From Geodermatophilus obscurus (GTDB lineage: Bacteria; Actinomycetota; Actinomycetes; Mycobacteriales; Geodermatophilaceae), in contig NZ_FRDM01000030.1 in NCBI RefSeq assembly GCF_900143215.1, positions 1 to 48,749 of the forward strand: a stretch of 48,749 bases of DNA, written 5' to 3'. The position numbers and the translations under genes are program-made. Below the pieces are notes generated by a model that was given only the letters and a program-made list of their open reading frames with translations, was not told where the DNA came from and did not search any database. Shown here piece after piece: positions 1 to 6,879 of this stretch; positions within the stretch are counted from its first letter, which is position 1, and each line of letters begins with the position of its first letter.

Positions 1-95
1 GCCCCCGCGCGCCGCGACCCCCGCGCTCCTCCGGCCCCCGCGCGCCGCGACCCCCGCGCTCCTCCGGCCCCCGCGCGCCGCGACCCCCGCGCTCC
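1..95. repeat. 33-bp tandem repeat, about 2.9 copies, running off the left edge
   Basis: Copies begin at 1, 34 and 67. The first two are identical and the third is intact for its first 29 bases. The unit is almost pure G+C and is a multiple of three. The frame is open and in phase with the ATG at 109, so the repeat could encode an 11-residue repeating peptide at the end or start of a coding region. The true copy number is unknown because the window begins inside it. Confidence 0.9.
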
Positions 96-108
96 ACCCC
101 TCCACGCC

Positions 109-771
109 ATGACGCCGCGGTCGTTCCTCCTCACCCCGGAACTCGGCGACTACGTGCGGGCCGGCTCCGAGCCGCCGGACGACGTCGTCACCGACCTGCT
201 CGCCGAGACCACGGCGCTGGCCGACCGCGGCGAGGTGCCGCCGACCTACCAGATCGCGCCCGAGCAAGGCACCTTCATGCAGCTGCTCACCCGCGCCCTC
301 GGCGCTCGCCGGGCGATCGAGATCGGCACCTTCACCGGCTACTCCGCGCTGTGCGTGGCCCGCGGGCTGCCCGAGGACGGCTCGCTGCTGTGCCTGGACA
401 CCAGCGAGGAGTGGACGGCGGTGGCCCGGCGGTACTGGACCCGCGCGGGGCTGGCCGACCGCATCGAGCTGCGGCTCGGCGACGCGCACGAGTCGCTGCG
501 CGCGCTGCCGGCCGAGCCCACCTTCGACCTGGCGTTCGTCGACGCCGACAAGACCGGCTACGCCGACTACGTCGACCAGCTGCACCCACGGATGACCGGC
601 AACGGCGTCGTGCTGCTGGACAACACCCTGCGCGGCGGCCGGGTGCTCGACCCGCAGAGCGACGACGACCGGGCGCTCGTCGAGCTCAACGCCGCGCTGG
701 CCACCGACCCCCGTTGGGAGACGGTGCTGCTGCCGCTGTCCGACGGCCTGACGATGCTGCGGCGCCGATGA
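109..771 (+). CDS. SAM-dependent O-methyltransferase (family 3)
   Basis: The 220-residue protein matches the small class I O-methyltransferases related to catechol/caffeoyl-CoA O-methyltransferase. The SAM-binding motif I is seen as AIEIGTFTGYSAL (about residues 66-78). The acidic metal/catechol-site motif FDLAFVDADKTGY lies near residues 140-152, followed by LLDNTLRGGRV. The family transfers a methyl group from SAM to a hydroxyl, usually with Mg2+. The substrate cannot be read from the sequence. The start at 109 gives the normal family length, although the frame stays open upstream through the tandem repeat. The stop overlaps the next start (ATGA), so the two genes are probably co-translated. 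Confidence 0.88.
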   Translation: MTPRSFLLTPELGDYVRAGSEPPDDVVTDLLAETTALADRGEVPPTYQIAPEQGTFMQLLTRALGARRAIEIGTFTGYSALCVARGLPEDGSLLCLDTSEEWTAVARRYWTRAGLADRIELRLGDAHESLRALPAEPTFDLAFVDADKTGYADYVDQLHPRMTGNGVVLLDNTLRGGRVLDPQSDDDRALVELNAALATDPRWETVLLPLSDGLTMLRRR

Positions 772-1265
772 GCGCACCGGACACGCCGGCCAGCTGGGCG
801 GTACGGGTGAGCCGTCCCGACGGGGCCTGGCGGGTGGAGCTGCTCGCCGCGGACGCCGGGGACGAGCTGCCGGCCCTGGAGCGGGCGCTCGGCGACCCGG
901 GCGCCGGGGACTGGCCCGGGCCGTTCGTCGTGGTCGTCGACTCGCGGCTGTACTTCGTCGTCCTCCGGCACGGACCCGGCGGGCTGGTGCGGGCGCTGGT
1001 CTCCGACGCCACCATGCAGGAGTGGCTGCTCGCCGCCGAGGTGGTGGAGCGGTACGGCATCGCGGTCGACGCCGAAGGGGCGTTCGACGACGACGAGACC
1101 GGCTGGCCCGGCGGCGACCTGGACGTCTTCGCCGACGACGGGCTGTCGGCCGAGCAGCTGCGGGCGATCGTCACCGCCGACGACCTGTGGGCCGACGAGA
1201 TGGTCGCCGCGATCGCCGCGCGGCTGGGCTTCGCCGACGAACTCGCCGCGGCGGTGACCCCGTGA
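768..1265 (+). CDS. tRNA adenosine deaminase-associated protein
   Basis: A 165-residue acidic protein without recognisable catalytic motifs. Its composition, length and position two genes before tadA match the actinobacterial family named for association with tRNA adenosine deaminase. Visible features are an early beta-rich segment (residues about 10-75) and acidic patches such as DDDETGWPGGDLDVF. The start ATG overlaps the stop of the methyltransferase gene (ATGA), and its own stop overlaps a GTG (GTGA) at 1262. Function is not established; the family name rests on gene neighbourhood. Confidence 0.75.
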   Translation: MSAPDTPASWAVRVSRPDGAWRVELLAADAGDELPALERALGDPGAGDWPGPFVVVVDSRLYFVVLRHGPGGLVRALVSDATMQEWLLAAEVVERYGIAVDAEGAFDDDETGWPGGDLDVFADDGLSAEQLRAIVTADDLWADEMVAAIAARLGFADELAAAVTP

Positions 1266-1378
1266 GCGGCTCCGCCGTCCCACCGGCTCCGCCGGGCAGG
1301 AGCGAACCCGAGGACCCCGTGAGCGGCTCCGCCGTCCCACCGGCTCCGCCGGGCGGGAGCGAACCCGAGGACACCGTG
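1262..1378 (+). repeat. 57-bp tandem duplication carrying repeated start codons
   Basis: Two near-identical 57-bp units (1262-1318 and 1319-1375) are followed by a third GTG at 1376. Each boundary is a GTG in the same reading frame. The ends of both units supply GAGG five bases before the following GTG. The unit encodes 19 residues rich in Pro, Ser and Gly, and contains CCGGCTCCGCCGGG, a short self-complementary segment. The duplication multiplies the possible initiation sites of the HAD gene. Confidence 0.9.
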
Positions 1379-2035
1379 AGTGCTCCGGCGACCGCGGTCG
1401 TCTTCGACCTCGGCGGGGTGATCACCGACAGCCCGATGACCGCCTTCGCCGCCTACGAGGCCGAGGCCGGGCTGCCCGAGGGTCTCATCGTACGGCTGAA
1501 CAGCACCGACCCCGACACCAACGCCTGGGCCCGGTTCGAGCGCAACGAGCTCGACGCGGCCGGGTTCACCGACGCCTTCGAGGCCGAGGCCCTGGCCGCG
1601 GGGCACCGGCTGGACGCCCGGAGGGTGCTGGCCGCGCTGGCCGGCGAGGTGCGCCCGCAGATGGTCGAGGCGGTGCGGCGGCTGCGGGCGGCGGGGCTGC
1701 CGCTCGCGCTGCTGTCGAACAACGTGACGCCGATGGAGCGCACCGGCCGGCTGGGAGAGCTGCTGGAGCTGTTCGACGCGGTGGTGGAGTCCTCGGTGGA
1801 GGGCGTGCGCAAGCCCGAGCCGGAGATCTACCGCCGCGCGCTGGCCCGGCTCTCGGCGGCGGTCGGCCGGGACCTCGCCTTCTCGGACTGCGCCTACCTC
1901 GACGACCTCGGCATCAACCTCAAGCCGGCCCGCGCGATGGGCATGCACACGGTCAAGGTGACCGACCCGGCCGCCGCGCTCGACGAGCTGTCGGCGCTGG
2001 TCGGCATCGAGCTGCGGGGCGGCGCCGGGTCGTGA
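1376..2035 (+). CDS. HAD-superfamily hydrolase (subfamily IA)
   Basis: Counting from GTG 1376, the protein has 219 residues. It shows the HAD nucleophile motif VVFDLGGVITDSP (Asp about residue 11, the +2 acid replaced by Gly as in many DLGGV members), motif II LALLSNN, motif III Lys in VRKPEPEIY, and motif IV FSDCAYLDDLGINL. These indicate a phosphatase-type hydrolase resembling the N-terminal domain of ACAD10 and soluble epoxide hydrolases; the substrate is unknown. GTG 1376 is chosen because the fold begins at once and GAGG lies 5 nt upstream. GTG 1319 has the same context, and GTG 1262 would be coupled to the preceding stop, adding 19 or 38 low-complexity residues. Confidence 0.85.
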   Translation: MSAPATAVVFDLGGVITDSPMTAFAAYEAEAGLPEGLIVRLNSTDPDTNAWARFERNELDAAGFTDAFEAEALAAGHRLDARRVLAALAGEVRPQMVEAVRRLRAAGLPLALLSNNVTPMERTGRLGELLELFDAVVESSVEGVRKPEPEIYRRALARLSAAVGRDLAFSDCAYLDDLGINLKPARAMGMHTVKVTDPAAALDELSALVGIELRGGAGS

Positions 2036-2120
2036 CCCCCACGCCGGCCCACCCGTCCCCGCACTGCTCCGCCGCCGAGTGCCCGGGCACCCGGCGACGG
2101 AGCACCCCGGTGGGGACGCC

Positions 2121-2585
2121 ATGACGGTGGACGTCGAGGCCGCGATGGGCCGCGCGCTCGAGCTGGCCGCGGCCGCCGTCGAGTGGGGCGACACGCCGAT
2201 CGGCGCCGTCGTCCTCGGGCCGGACGGCGCGGTGCTCGCCGAGGCGGCCAACGAGCGGGAGAAGCAGGGCGACCCGACCGCGCACGCCGAGGTCCTGGCG
2301 CTGCGCGCCGCCGCGCGGGTGCACGGCGACGGCTGGCGGCTGACCGGGACGACGCTCGTGGTCACCCTCGAGCCCTGCACCATGTGCGCCGGCGCGAGCG
2401 TGCTGGCCCGCGTCGGCCACGTCGTCTACGGCGCCGACGACCCCAAGGCGGGTGCGGCCGGATCGCTGTGGGATGTCGTCCGCGACCGGCGGCTCAACCA
2501 CCGTCCGCAGGTCACCGGCGGGGTCCGGGCCGAGGAGTCCGCCACGCTGCTGCGCGCGTTCTTCCGTCGTCAGCGGGGCCTGTAG
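2121..2585 (+). CDS. tadA: tRNA-specific adenosine deaminase (A34 to inosine)
   Basis: The 154-residue cytidine/deoxycytidylate-deaminase fold carries the zinc and proton-shuttle residues HAE (His55, Glu57) and PCTMC (Cys86, Cys89). TadA converts adenosine 34 of tRNA-Arg(ACG) to inosine in the cytoplasm. ATG 2121 is used because it gives the usual TadA length; an upstream in-frame start at 2079 would add unconserved residues. The gene sits with its associated-protein gene upstream, separated by the HAD gene. Its TAG stop forms the first bases of the TAGTCT -10 box of the tRNA-Ser gene that follows. Confidence 0.93.
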   Translation: MTVDVEAAMGRALELAAAAVEWGDTPIGAVVLGPDGAVLAEAANEREKQGDPTAHAEVLALRAAARVHGDGWRLTGTTLVVTLEPCTMCAGASVLARVGHVVYGADDPKAGAAGSLWDVVRDRRLNHRPQVTGGVRAEESATLLRAFFRRQRGL

Positions 2586-2588
2586 TCT
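2559..2588 (+). promoter_or_regulatory. Putative promoter of tRNA-Ser(CGA), overlapping the tadA stop
   Basis: A TAGTCT -10 box (2583-2588) lies 7 nt before the mature tRNA 5' end, and its TAG is the tadA stop codon. A weak TTCTTC sits about 17 nt upstream within tadA. The call rests on position and the TAnnnT pattern only. Confidence 0.5.
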
Positions 2589-2595
2589 GGTCGAC

Positions 2596-2680
2596 GGTGG
2601 CGTGTCCGAGCGGCCGAAGGAGCACGCCTCGAAAGCGTGTGAGGTGCAAGCCTCCGTGGGTTCAAATCCCACCGCCACCG
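2596..2680 (+). tRNA. tRNA-Ser (anticodon CGA)
   Basis: The acceptor arm GGTGGCG pairs with CGCCACC before discriminator G (2680). The anticodon stem CACGC/GCGTG encloses loop CTCGAAA with anticodon CGA at 2630-2632. The long variable arm GAGGTGCAAGCCTC and T-arm GTGGGTTCAAATCCCAC are typical of a type II serine tRNA. It reads UCG codons. The 3' CCA is not encoded. Confidence 0.97.
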
Positions 2681-2685
2681 CAGAT

Positions 2686-2721
2686 CGACGGCGGCGTCCC
2701 GACTCCGGGGCGCCGCCGTCG
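2686..2721 (+). terminator. Hairpin terminator after tRNA-Ser(CGA)
   Basis: A perfect 11-bp stem, CGACGGCGGCG (2686-2696) with CGCCGCCGTCG (2711-2721), encloses a 14-nt loop and begins 6 nt after the tRNA. There is no U-tract, as is common in high-GC actinobacteria. Confidence 0.7.
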
Positions 2722-2728
2722 CGATTCC

Positions 2729-2782
2729 GGCCCCGTCCAGGGCACCGCCCCGAGCCTGAGAGGGGTGGGGAGGACGGGGTCC
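2729..2782. terminator. Hairpin of the GGCCCCGTCC family at the end of the kinase gene
   Basis: GGCCCCGTCC (2729-2738) pairs with GGACGGGGTCC (2772-2782); the arm begins 4 nt from the kinase stop on the reverse strand. The same arms recur at 17466-17519 and 26014-26066, also at gene ends, so this is probably a shared terminator family for facing genes. Confidence 0.7.
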
Positions 2783-2786
2783 TTCA

Positions 2787-4436
2787 TCACGCGACCAGGT
2801 CCAGGTCGACCAGCCAGTCGCCGTCGTCGTCCCGCACCAGGCGGACCTGGTGGCGTTCGGTCTGTTCGCGCCCGTCGGCCCCGGTGAACTCGACCTCGGT
2901 CGTGGCCGTGACGACGCCGTCCTCGGCCTGCTCCGCGCCGCGCACCTCCCGCAGGTCCACCTCCTCCCACGGTGCCCAGAAGTCGCGGTAGTAGCTCCGG
3001 CTGGCCTGCGACCGCAGGTACGGACCGGTCATGTCGTAGGCGGCGTCGGGGTCGTCGGGGAGCAGTCCGTAGTACTGGTCCAGCGTCTCCTCGACGACCT
3101 CGGCCGGGTCCTCGGCCGGCTCGTCGGACGACGGTTCGCTCGACGGCGTGTCCGTACCGGTGGACGGCGTCGGCTCGGTGTCCGGGGTCTCCGGCGCGGG
3201 AGCGTCCTCCGCGGGGGGCGTCGCGTCGTCGACGGGCGGCGACGACGCCGGAGCGGCGGCGCTGGACCCGGCGTCGCCCCGCGTGCTGAGCCAGAGCCCG
3301 CCGCCGAGCAGCAGGACGGCGAGCAGCAGCAGTGCGGCCAGCAGCGGCCCGCGGCGCCGCCGGGGGCTCGGCGCCGGGGCGGCGGCGGGAGGCCGGTCCT
3401 CCGCCTGGCGAGGCGGAGGCGGCGTGCGCGGCCCGGCGGGGGAGACGTGGACGGCGGTGCCCGGGTCCCGGTACCCGGCGGCGGCCGCGGCGCCCGCTCC
3501 CGCGGCCGGCACCGCTCCGGTACCCAGCTCCTCGGTGCGCGCCCGGTTGCTCGAGGACCGCAGCTTGGTGCGCGCCAGCAGCACGGTCGTCGGGTCGCCG
3601 TCCCGGCCGACCGCCAGCCGGGCGAGCTCGTCGCGGGCCTCGGTCGTCGTCGGCCGGTCCGCGGGGTCGACGGCCAGCATCCGCATCAGCGGCGCGGTCA
3701 TCGAGCCGGCGCGGCGCGGGGGGATCAGCTCGCCGCCCGCGACGCGGTGCAGCAGCCGCAGGGCGTTGTCGTCCATGCCGAACGGCGGCTGGCCCTCCAG
3801 GCAGGTGTAGAGCGTCGCGCCGAGGGAGAAGACGTCGCTCTCCGCTGTCACCTCCCCGCCGCGGGCGACCTCGGGGGCCAGGAAGGCCGGGGTGCCGGTG
3901 ATCTGGCCGGTCTGGGTGAGGGTGACGTCGTCGCGGGCGTGCGAGATGCCGAAGTCGGTGATCTTCACCAGGCCCTCGACCCGCGGCCCCTGCCCGATGA
4001 GGACGTTGGCCGGCTTCACGTCGCGGTGCACGATGCCGGCCGCGTGCGTGGCGGACAGGGCGTCGGCCACCTGGGCACCGATCTGCGCGACCTGGTCGAC
4101 CGGCAGGACGCCGTCCTGGTGCAGCACCTCGGCCAGGCTGCGGGAGGGCAGGTACTCCATCACCAGCCACGGCGCGCCGTCCTCGAGGGCGACGTCGTAG
4201 ACCGCGACGGCGTGCGGGTGGGACAGCCGCGCGGCGATCCGGCCCTCCCGCAGCGCCCGTTGGCGCTGCTGGGCGATGACGGTCTCGTCGGCGGTCGGCG
4301 GCGGGAGCACCTGCTTGACGGCGACCTGACGTCCGAGCACCTCGTCGGAGGCCAGCCAGACGGCGCCCATGCCGCCTCCGCCGATGCGCTCGACCAGGCG
4401 GTAGCGCCCGGCCACGACGTGGCCGGGTCCGCTCAC
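2787..4436 (-). CDS. Transmembrane serine/threonine protein kinase (PknB type)
   Basis: The 549-residue protein has an N-terminal Hanks-type kinase domain (about residues 12-275). Visible motifs are glycine loop GGGGMGAVW, ATP-binding Lys41 in VAVKQV, catalytic HRDVKPAN (137-144), DFG (161-163) and GTPAFLAPE. A Pro/Ala-rich linker leads to one membrane helix at about 363-383. An extracytoplasmic part follows: a Ser/Thr/Pro/Glu-rich stalk and a roughly 100-residue C-terminal domain without PASTA repeats, so the ligand is unknown. GTG 4436 is chosen because AGGGGGG lies upstream at good spacing and the kinase fold starts directly. The gene lies 40 bp after a small-protein gene on the same strand and ends at a strong hairpin. 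Confidence 0.93.
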   Translation of the reverse strand: MSGPGHVVAGRYRLVERIGGGGMGAVWLASDEVLGRQVAVKQVLPPPTADETVIAQQRQRALREGRIAARLSHPHAVAVYDVALEDGAPWLVMEYLPSRSLAEVLHQDGVLPVDQVAQIGAQVADALSATHAAGIVHRDVKPANVLIGQGPRVEGLVKITDFGISHARDDVTLTQTGQITGTPAFLAPEVARGGEVTAESDVFSLGATLYTCLEGQPPFGMDDNALRLLHRVAGGELIPPRRAGSMTAPLMRMLAVDPADRPTTTEARDELARLAVGRDGDPTTVLLARTKLRSSSNRARTEELGTGAVPAAGAGAAAAAGYRDPGTAVHVSPAGPRTPPPPRQAEDRPPAAAPAPSPRRRRGPLLAALLLLAVLLLGGGLWLSTRGDAGSSAAAPASSPPVDDATPPAEDAPAPETPDTEPTPSTGTDTPSSEPSSDEPAEDPAEVVEETLDQYYGLLPDDPDAAYDMTGPYLRSQASRSYYRDFWAPWEEVDLREVRGAEQAEDGVVTATTEVEFTGADGREQTERHQVRLVRDDDGDWLVDLDLVA

Positions 4437-4476
4437 CGTGGATCCCCCCTGTTCGCCGCCGGCACCGGAGCCGCGG

Positions 4477-4824
4477 TCAGACGCCGGTCGGGACGCCGTA
4501 CCGGCGGGCGTACTCCTCCTGGGCACCCGCGGGCAGGACGTCGTAGAGCTCGCCGAGCTCCTCGACCACGTCGGAGGAGAGGTCGTCGAAGAGGCGCTGC
4601 CAGGTCGGGGGCTCGTCGTAGCTGCGGGTCAGCAGCAGCTCCCAGGCGCGCGTCTGCCGGTCCCGCTTGCTGCGCTCGGCGACGAACTCCGAGAGGTACC
4701 GGTCCTTGGCGGCGTCCTTCTCCTCCTTGGTCGCCGAGGCCGGCAGCTCCGAGGGGTCGGCTCCCTTGAGCACCGCGACGATCGCCTCCACGACGTCGGG
4801 CCGGAGCCGGTCGGTCTCGCTCAT
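4477..4824 (-). CDS. Small charged hypothetical protein
   Basis: A 115-residue, Asp/Glu/Arg-rich, probably helical cytoplasmic protein starting at an ATG preceded by GGAGAGC. It has no signal peptide, membrane helix or catalytic motif that I recognise; a central segment reads TRAWELLLTRSYDEPPTWQ. It is the first gene of a two-gene unit with the Ser/Thr kinase 40 bp downstream, so it may be a partner or substrate, but nothing in the sequence proves this. Alternative starts upstream would add an Arg/Gly-rich leader that looks non-coding. Confidence 0.7.
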   Translation of the reverse strand: MSETDRLRPDVVEAIVAVLKGADPSELPASATKEEKDAAKDRYLSEFVAERSKRDRQTRAWELLLTRSYDEPPTWQRLFDDLSSDVVEELGELYDVLPAGAQEEYARRYGVPTGV

Positions 4825-4930
4825 GGGGGCTGCTCTCCTGTCGTCGGCGCGTCGCCGGTCCGGCGCAGCCCCCAGCGTGCCCTGAGGGAGGGAGGCGTAA
4901 CCACCCCGTACCGCGCCCCGGGTACCGCGG

Positions 4931-4959
4931 CTGACCGGCCGCACCCGGCCCGGTACCCT
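4931..4959 (+). promoter_or_regulatory. Promoter of tRNA-Ser(GGA)
   Basis: CTGACC (4931-4936) and TACCCT (4954-4959) are separated by 17 nt, close to the housekeeping sigma consensus. The -10 box ends 13 nt before the mature tRNA. Confidence 0.6.
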
Positions 4960-4972
4960 GACGGGCGCAGCT

Positions 4973-5057
4973 GGAGGATTCGCCTAGTGGCCTATGGCGC
5001 TCGCTTGGAAAGCGGGTTGGGGGCAACCCCTCGGGAGTTCGAATCTCCCATCCTCCG
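4973..5057 (+). tRNA. tRNA-Ser (anticodon GGA)
   Basis: The acceptor arm GGAGGAT pairs with ATCCTCC before discriminator G (5057). The anticodon stem CTCGC/GCGGG (one G-U pair) holds loop TTGGAAA with anticodon GGA at 5007-5009. The long variable arm (GTTGGGGGCAACC region) and T-arm GGGAGTTCGAATCTCCC identify a serine tRNA reading UCC and UCU. CCA is not encoded. Confidence 0.97.
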
Positions 5058-5062
5058 CAGCA

Positions 5063-5092
5063 GAGGCCGGGCTCCGCACGGGGCCCGGCCTC
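5063..5092 (+). terminator. Hairpin terminator after tRNA-Ser(GGA)
   Basis: GAGGCCGGGC (5063-5072) pairs with GCCCGGCCTC (5083-5092) around a 10-nt loop, starting 6 nt after the tRNA. The arrangement resembles that after the first tRNA-Ser. Confidence 0.7.
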
Positions 5093-5263
5093 CGTCGTCC
5101 CCGGGTCCCGGTCGTGCGGTCCCGACGGCCCCCGCTCGGCCGCGGCGGCGAGCAACTGGTGGCGGATCAGGTCAGCCCGTGGTGCTCCCGGTGAGCCGGG
5201 GCGTCATGGCACGCAGGATGGCGGGGGGTGCGCCCGGCCTCCGCTCCGTTCCTCTACACTCGT

Positions 5264-5358
5264 GGGCAGACCCCTCGTGTGGCGTCACCCTGTGAACCTC
5301 CCCAGGGCCGGAAGGCAGCAAGGATAAGCGGGCTCTGGCGGGTGCGCGGGGGGTCCCT
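5264..5358 (+). ncRNA. ffs: Small signal recognition particle RNA (4.5S type)
   Basis: The conserved SRP RNA tip is seen at about 5290-5323: TGTGAACC, then CCAGGGCCGGAAGGCAGCA with the GGAA tetraloop and AGCA symmetric loop. Flanking arms pair (GACCCCTCG region with GCGGGGGGTC) to make the rod. It binds Ffh to target nascent membrane and secreted proteins. A TACACT -10 box lies at 5255-5260 and a run of T (CCCTTTCT) follows the 3' arm. Exact ends are estimated within a few bases. Confidence 0.93.
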
Positions 5359-5380
5359 TTCTCTCCGGACGCAGGCGTGG

Positions 5381-5426
5381 GATCGCCGATCCCGCTCGCT
5401 CCGGGCGCACCCGTGCGAGATCGCCG
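5381..5426. repeat. Left copy of a GATCGCCG repeat flanking the catabolic island
   Basis: GATCGCCGATCCCGC (5381-5395), then GCTCCGGG, then GAGATCGCCG (5417-5426). The same elements in the same order and nearly the same spacing occur at 15093-15139 just before dnaX. GATCGCCGATC is itself almost palindromic, so a multicopy intergenic element is possible. Confidence 0.75.
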
Positions 5427-5531
5427 CTGCCCTTCGGGAAGTTTTCGGCCGGCGGCCGTGGACCGACTTCTGCCCGTCCTGCGGCGAGCGTGCCCGTGAC
5501 GACCCGTGACGAACGGGCGGCGCCACAGGCC

Positions 5532-5567
5532 TTGCGCCCGGTGTGATCTCCAACACAATCGACGCCG
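5532..5567 (+). promoter_or_regulatory. Putative promoter at the iclR start
   Basis: TTGCGC (5532-5537) and CACAAT (5554-5559) are separated by 16 nt and would place the transcription start at or next to GTG 5567, giving a leaderless message. Between them GTGTGATCTCCAACAC (5541-5556) has inverted GTGT/ACAC ends, which could be a self-binding site, though the arms are short. Confidence 0.35.
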
Positions 5568-6409
5568 TGTCCACACCCGGACTGGACCTGGCGTCCACAT
5601 CTGCAGGTTCGGCCAAGGCGCTGGTCAAGGGACTGGCGCTCGTCGAGCACGTCGCGGAGAGCGACCGCCCTCTGCGCCTGGTCGACCTCGTGCAGGTGAG
5701 CGGGGTCCCCCGCCCCACGGCTCTGCGGTTGCTCGACGTGCTGTGCCGAGCCGAGGTGCTCCGGGTGGACAGAACCGGTACCTACACCCTCGGTCCTCGG
5801 GTGGCGGCATGGGGTCAGTCCTTCCTCGACCGCCTCGACCTGCGCGCGCAGGCCGCGGAACTCATGGAGGAGCTCGTCGAGATCAGTGGCGAGACCTGCT
5901 TCCTCGGCGTCCTCGACAGGTCCCAGGTGCTCTACGTGGCGGCCGTGAACAGCCCGAAGCCGGTGCGACCGGCGGCGCGACCGGGCTCGCGGAACCCCCT
6001 GCACTGCACCGGCATCGGCAAGGCCCTGCTCTCCGGGCTGACCGACGCGGAGGTCGAGGAGCTGCTGGTGGAGCCCTTGGAGCGGCGCACGGAGAACACG
6101 CTCACCGACCCTGCGGCCGTGCTGGGGCAGGTGCGTGGGGTCCGGGAACGCGGCTTCGCCATCGACGAGATCGAGAACGAGGAGGGGGTGCGCTGCGTCG
6201 CCGCCCCCGTCCGGGACCACACCGGCTCCGTCGTCGCGGGGCTGTCGGTCTCGGCCCCCGCCTACCGGTTCTCGACCGACGACGTCCGACGACTGGCGCC
6301 GGACGTGGTGCGGGTGACCTCCGAGCTGTCGCGGCGGCTCGGCGCGACCCCGGGTCCTGACGACGTGACCACCGGCCCGGCGACCCCGGGCACCGAGAGG
6401 AGCGTGTGA
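5567..6409 (+). CDS. IclR-family transcriptional regulator
   Basis: A 280-residue protein with an N-terminal winged helix-turn-helix (about residues 14-75; helix region LRLVDLVQVSGVPRPTALRL) and a C-terminal IclR effector domain. The latter is marked by NPLHCTGIGKALLSGL and later RGFAIDEIENEEGVRCVAAPV. IclR proteins bind pathway metabolites and control adjacent catabolic operons, so this is probably the local regulator of the transporter and enzyme genes that follow. GTG 5567 is preferred because a -10-like CACAAT lies 7 nt upstream; GTG 5543 is an alternative adding eight residues. Its TGA overlaps the next ATG (TGATG). Confidence 0.9.
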   Translation: MSTPGLDLASTSAGSAKALVKGLALVEHVAESDRPLRLVDLVQVSGVPRPTALRLLDVLCRAEVLRVDRTGTYTLGPRVAAWGQSFLDRLDLRAQAAELMEELVEISGETCFLGVLDRSQVLYVAAVNSPKPVRPAARPGSRNPLHCTGIGKALLSGLTDAEVEELLVEPLERRTENTLTDPAAVLGQVRGVRERGFAIDEIENEEGVRCVAAPVRDHTGSVVAGLSVSAPAYRFSTDDVRRLAPDVVRVTSELSRRLGATPGPDDVTTGPATPGTERSV

Positions 6410-6879
6410 TGAGCGAGGACGAGAGCTGGCGGGGCACGGTCGGCAGGCTGGGCGAGGACGCGGTCGCCGCGTTCCTGGCCGAGCCGAAGATCGCCCGGCT
6501 GGCCTGCCTGGACGAGAACGGCTGGCCCTACGTGGTCCCCTGCTGGCAGGAGTGGGACGGGGATGCCTTCTGGGTCGTCCCGCGGGAGCGGGCGGCCTGG
6601 GGCCGCTACCTGGAGGCGGACCCGCGCTGTGCGATCACCGTCGACGAGGAGGGGGCGCAGCGCAAGGTCGTCGCCCAGTGCCGGGCCGAGCTGGTCGAGC
6701 GTCCCAACGTCGGCGGCCAGTGGGTCCCGGTGGCCGAGCGGATGGCCACGCGCTACCTGGGCGAGAACGGACCGAAGTACCTGGAGCCGACGCTGGACAA
6801 GCCGCGGTGGCTCTACCGGCTGGTCCCCGTCACGCTGCAGACCTGGCAGGGGCAGGACTGGGCTGGGCGGTACAAGTGA
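6409..6879 (+). CDS. Pyridoxamine 5'-phosphate oxidase-fold (FMN/F420-type) protein
   Basis: The 156-residue protein resembles the split-barrel PNPOx-like family: AAFLAEPKIARLACLDENGWPYVVP and FWVVPRERAAWGRYLEADPRCAITVDEE are typical of small flavin- or F420-binding oxidoreductases. It lacks the full PdxH signature, so vitamin B6 synthesis is not implied. The start ATG overlaps the iclR stop and is preceded by GAGAGGAG. Its stop overlaps GTG of the M20 gene. It is probably an auxiliary redox enzyme of the operon; substrate and cofactor are unknown. Confidence 0.8.
   Translation: MSEDESWRGTVGRLGEDAVAAFLAEPKIARLACLDENGWPYVVPCWQEWDGDAFWVVPRERAAWGRYLEADPRCAITVDEEGAQRKVVAQCRAELVERPNVGGQWVPVAERMATRYLGENGPKYLEPTLDKPRWLYRLVPVTLQTWQGQDWAGRYK

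Noticed and set aside
1..95. CRISPR-like array
   Set aside because: The 33-bp units are directly tandem without spacers, and no cas genes are present.
686..2383. Reverse frame across the HAD and tadA genes
   Set aside because: It is antisense to well-supported genes and repeats the tandem duplication as low-complexity sequence.
5093..5254. Additional RNA gene between tRNA-Ser(GGA) and ffs
   Set aside because: No tRNA or known RNA fold was found; only weak GC-rich inverted repeats.
5543..5566. Longer start (GTG 5543) for the IclR gene
   Set aside because: It would lie within the putative promoter; GTG 5567 sits at the predicted transcription start. Not excluded.
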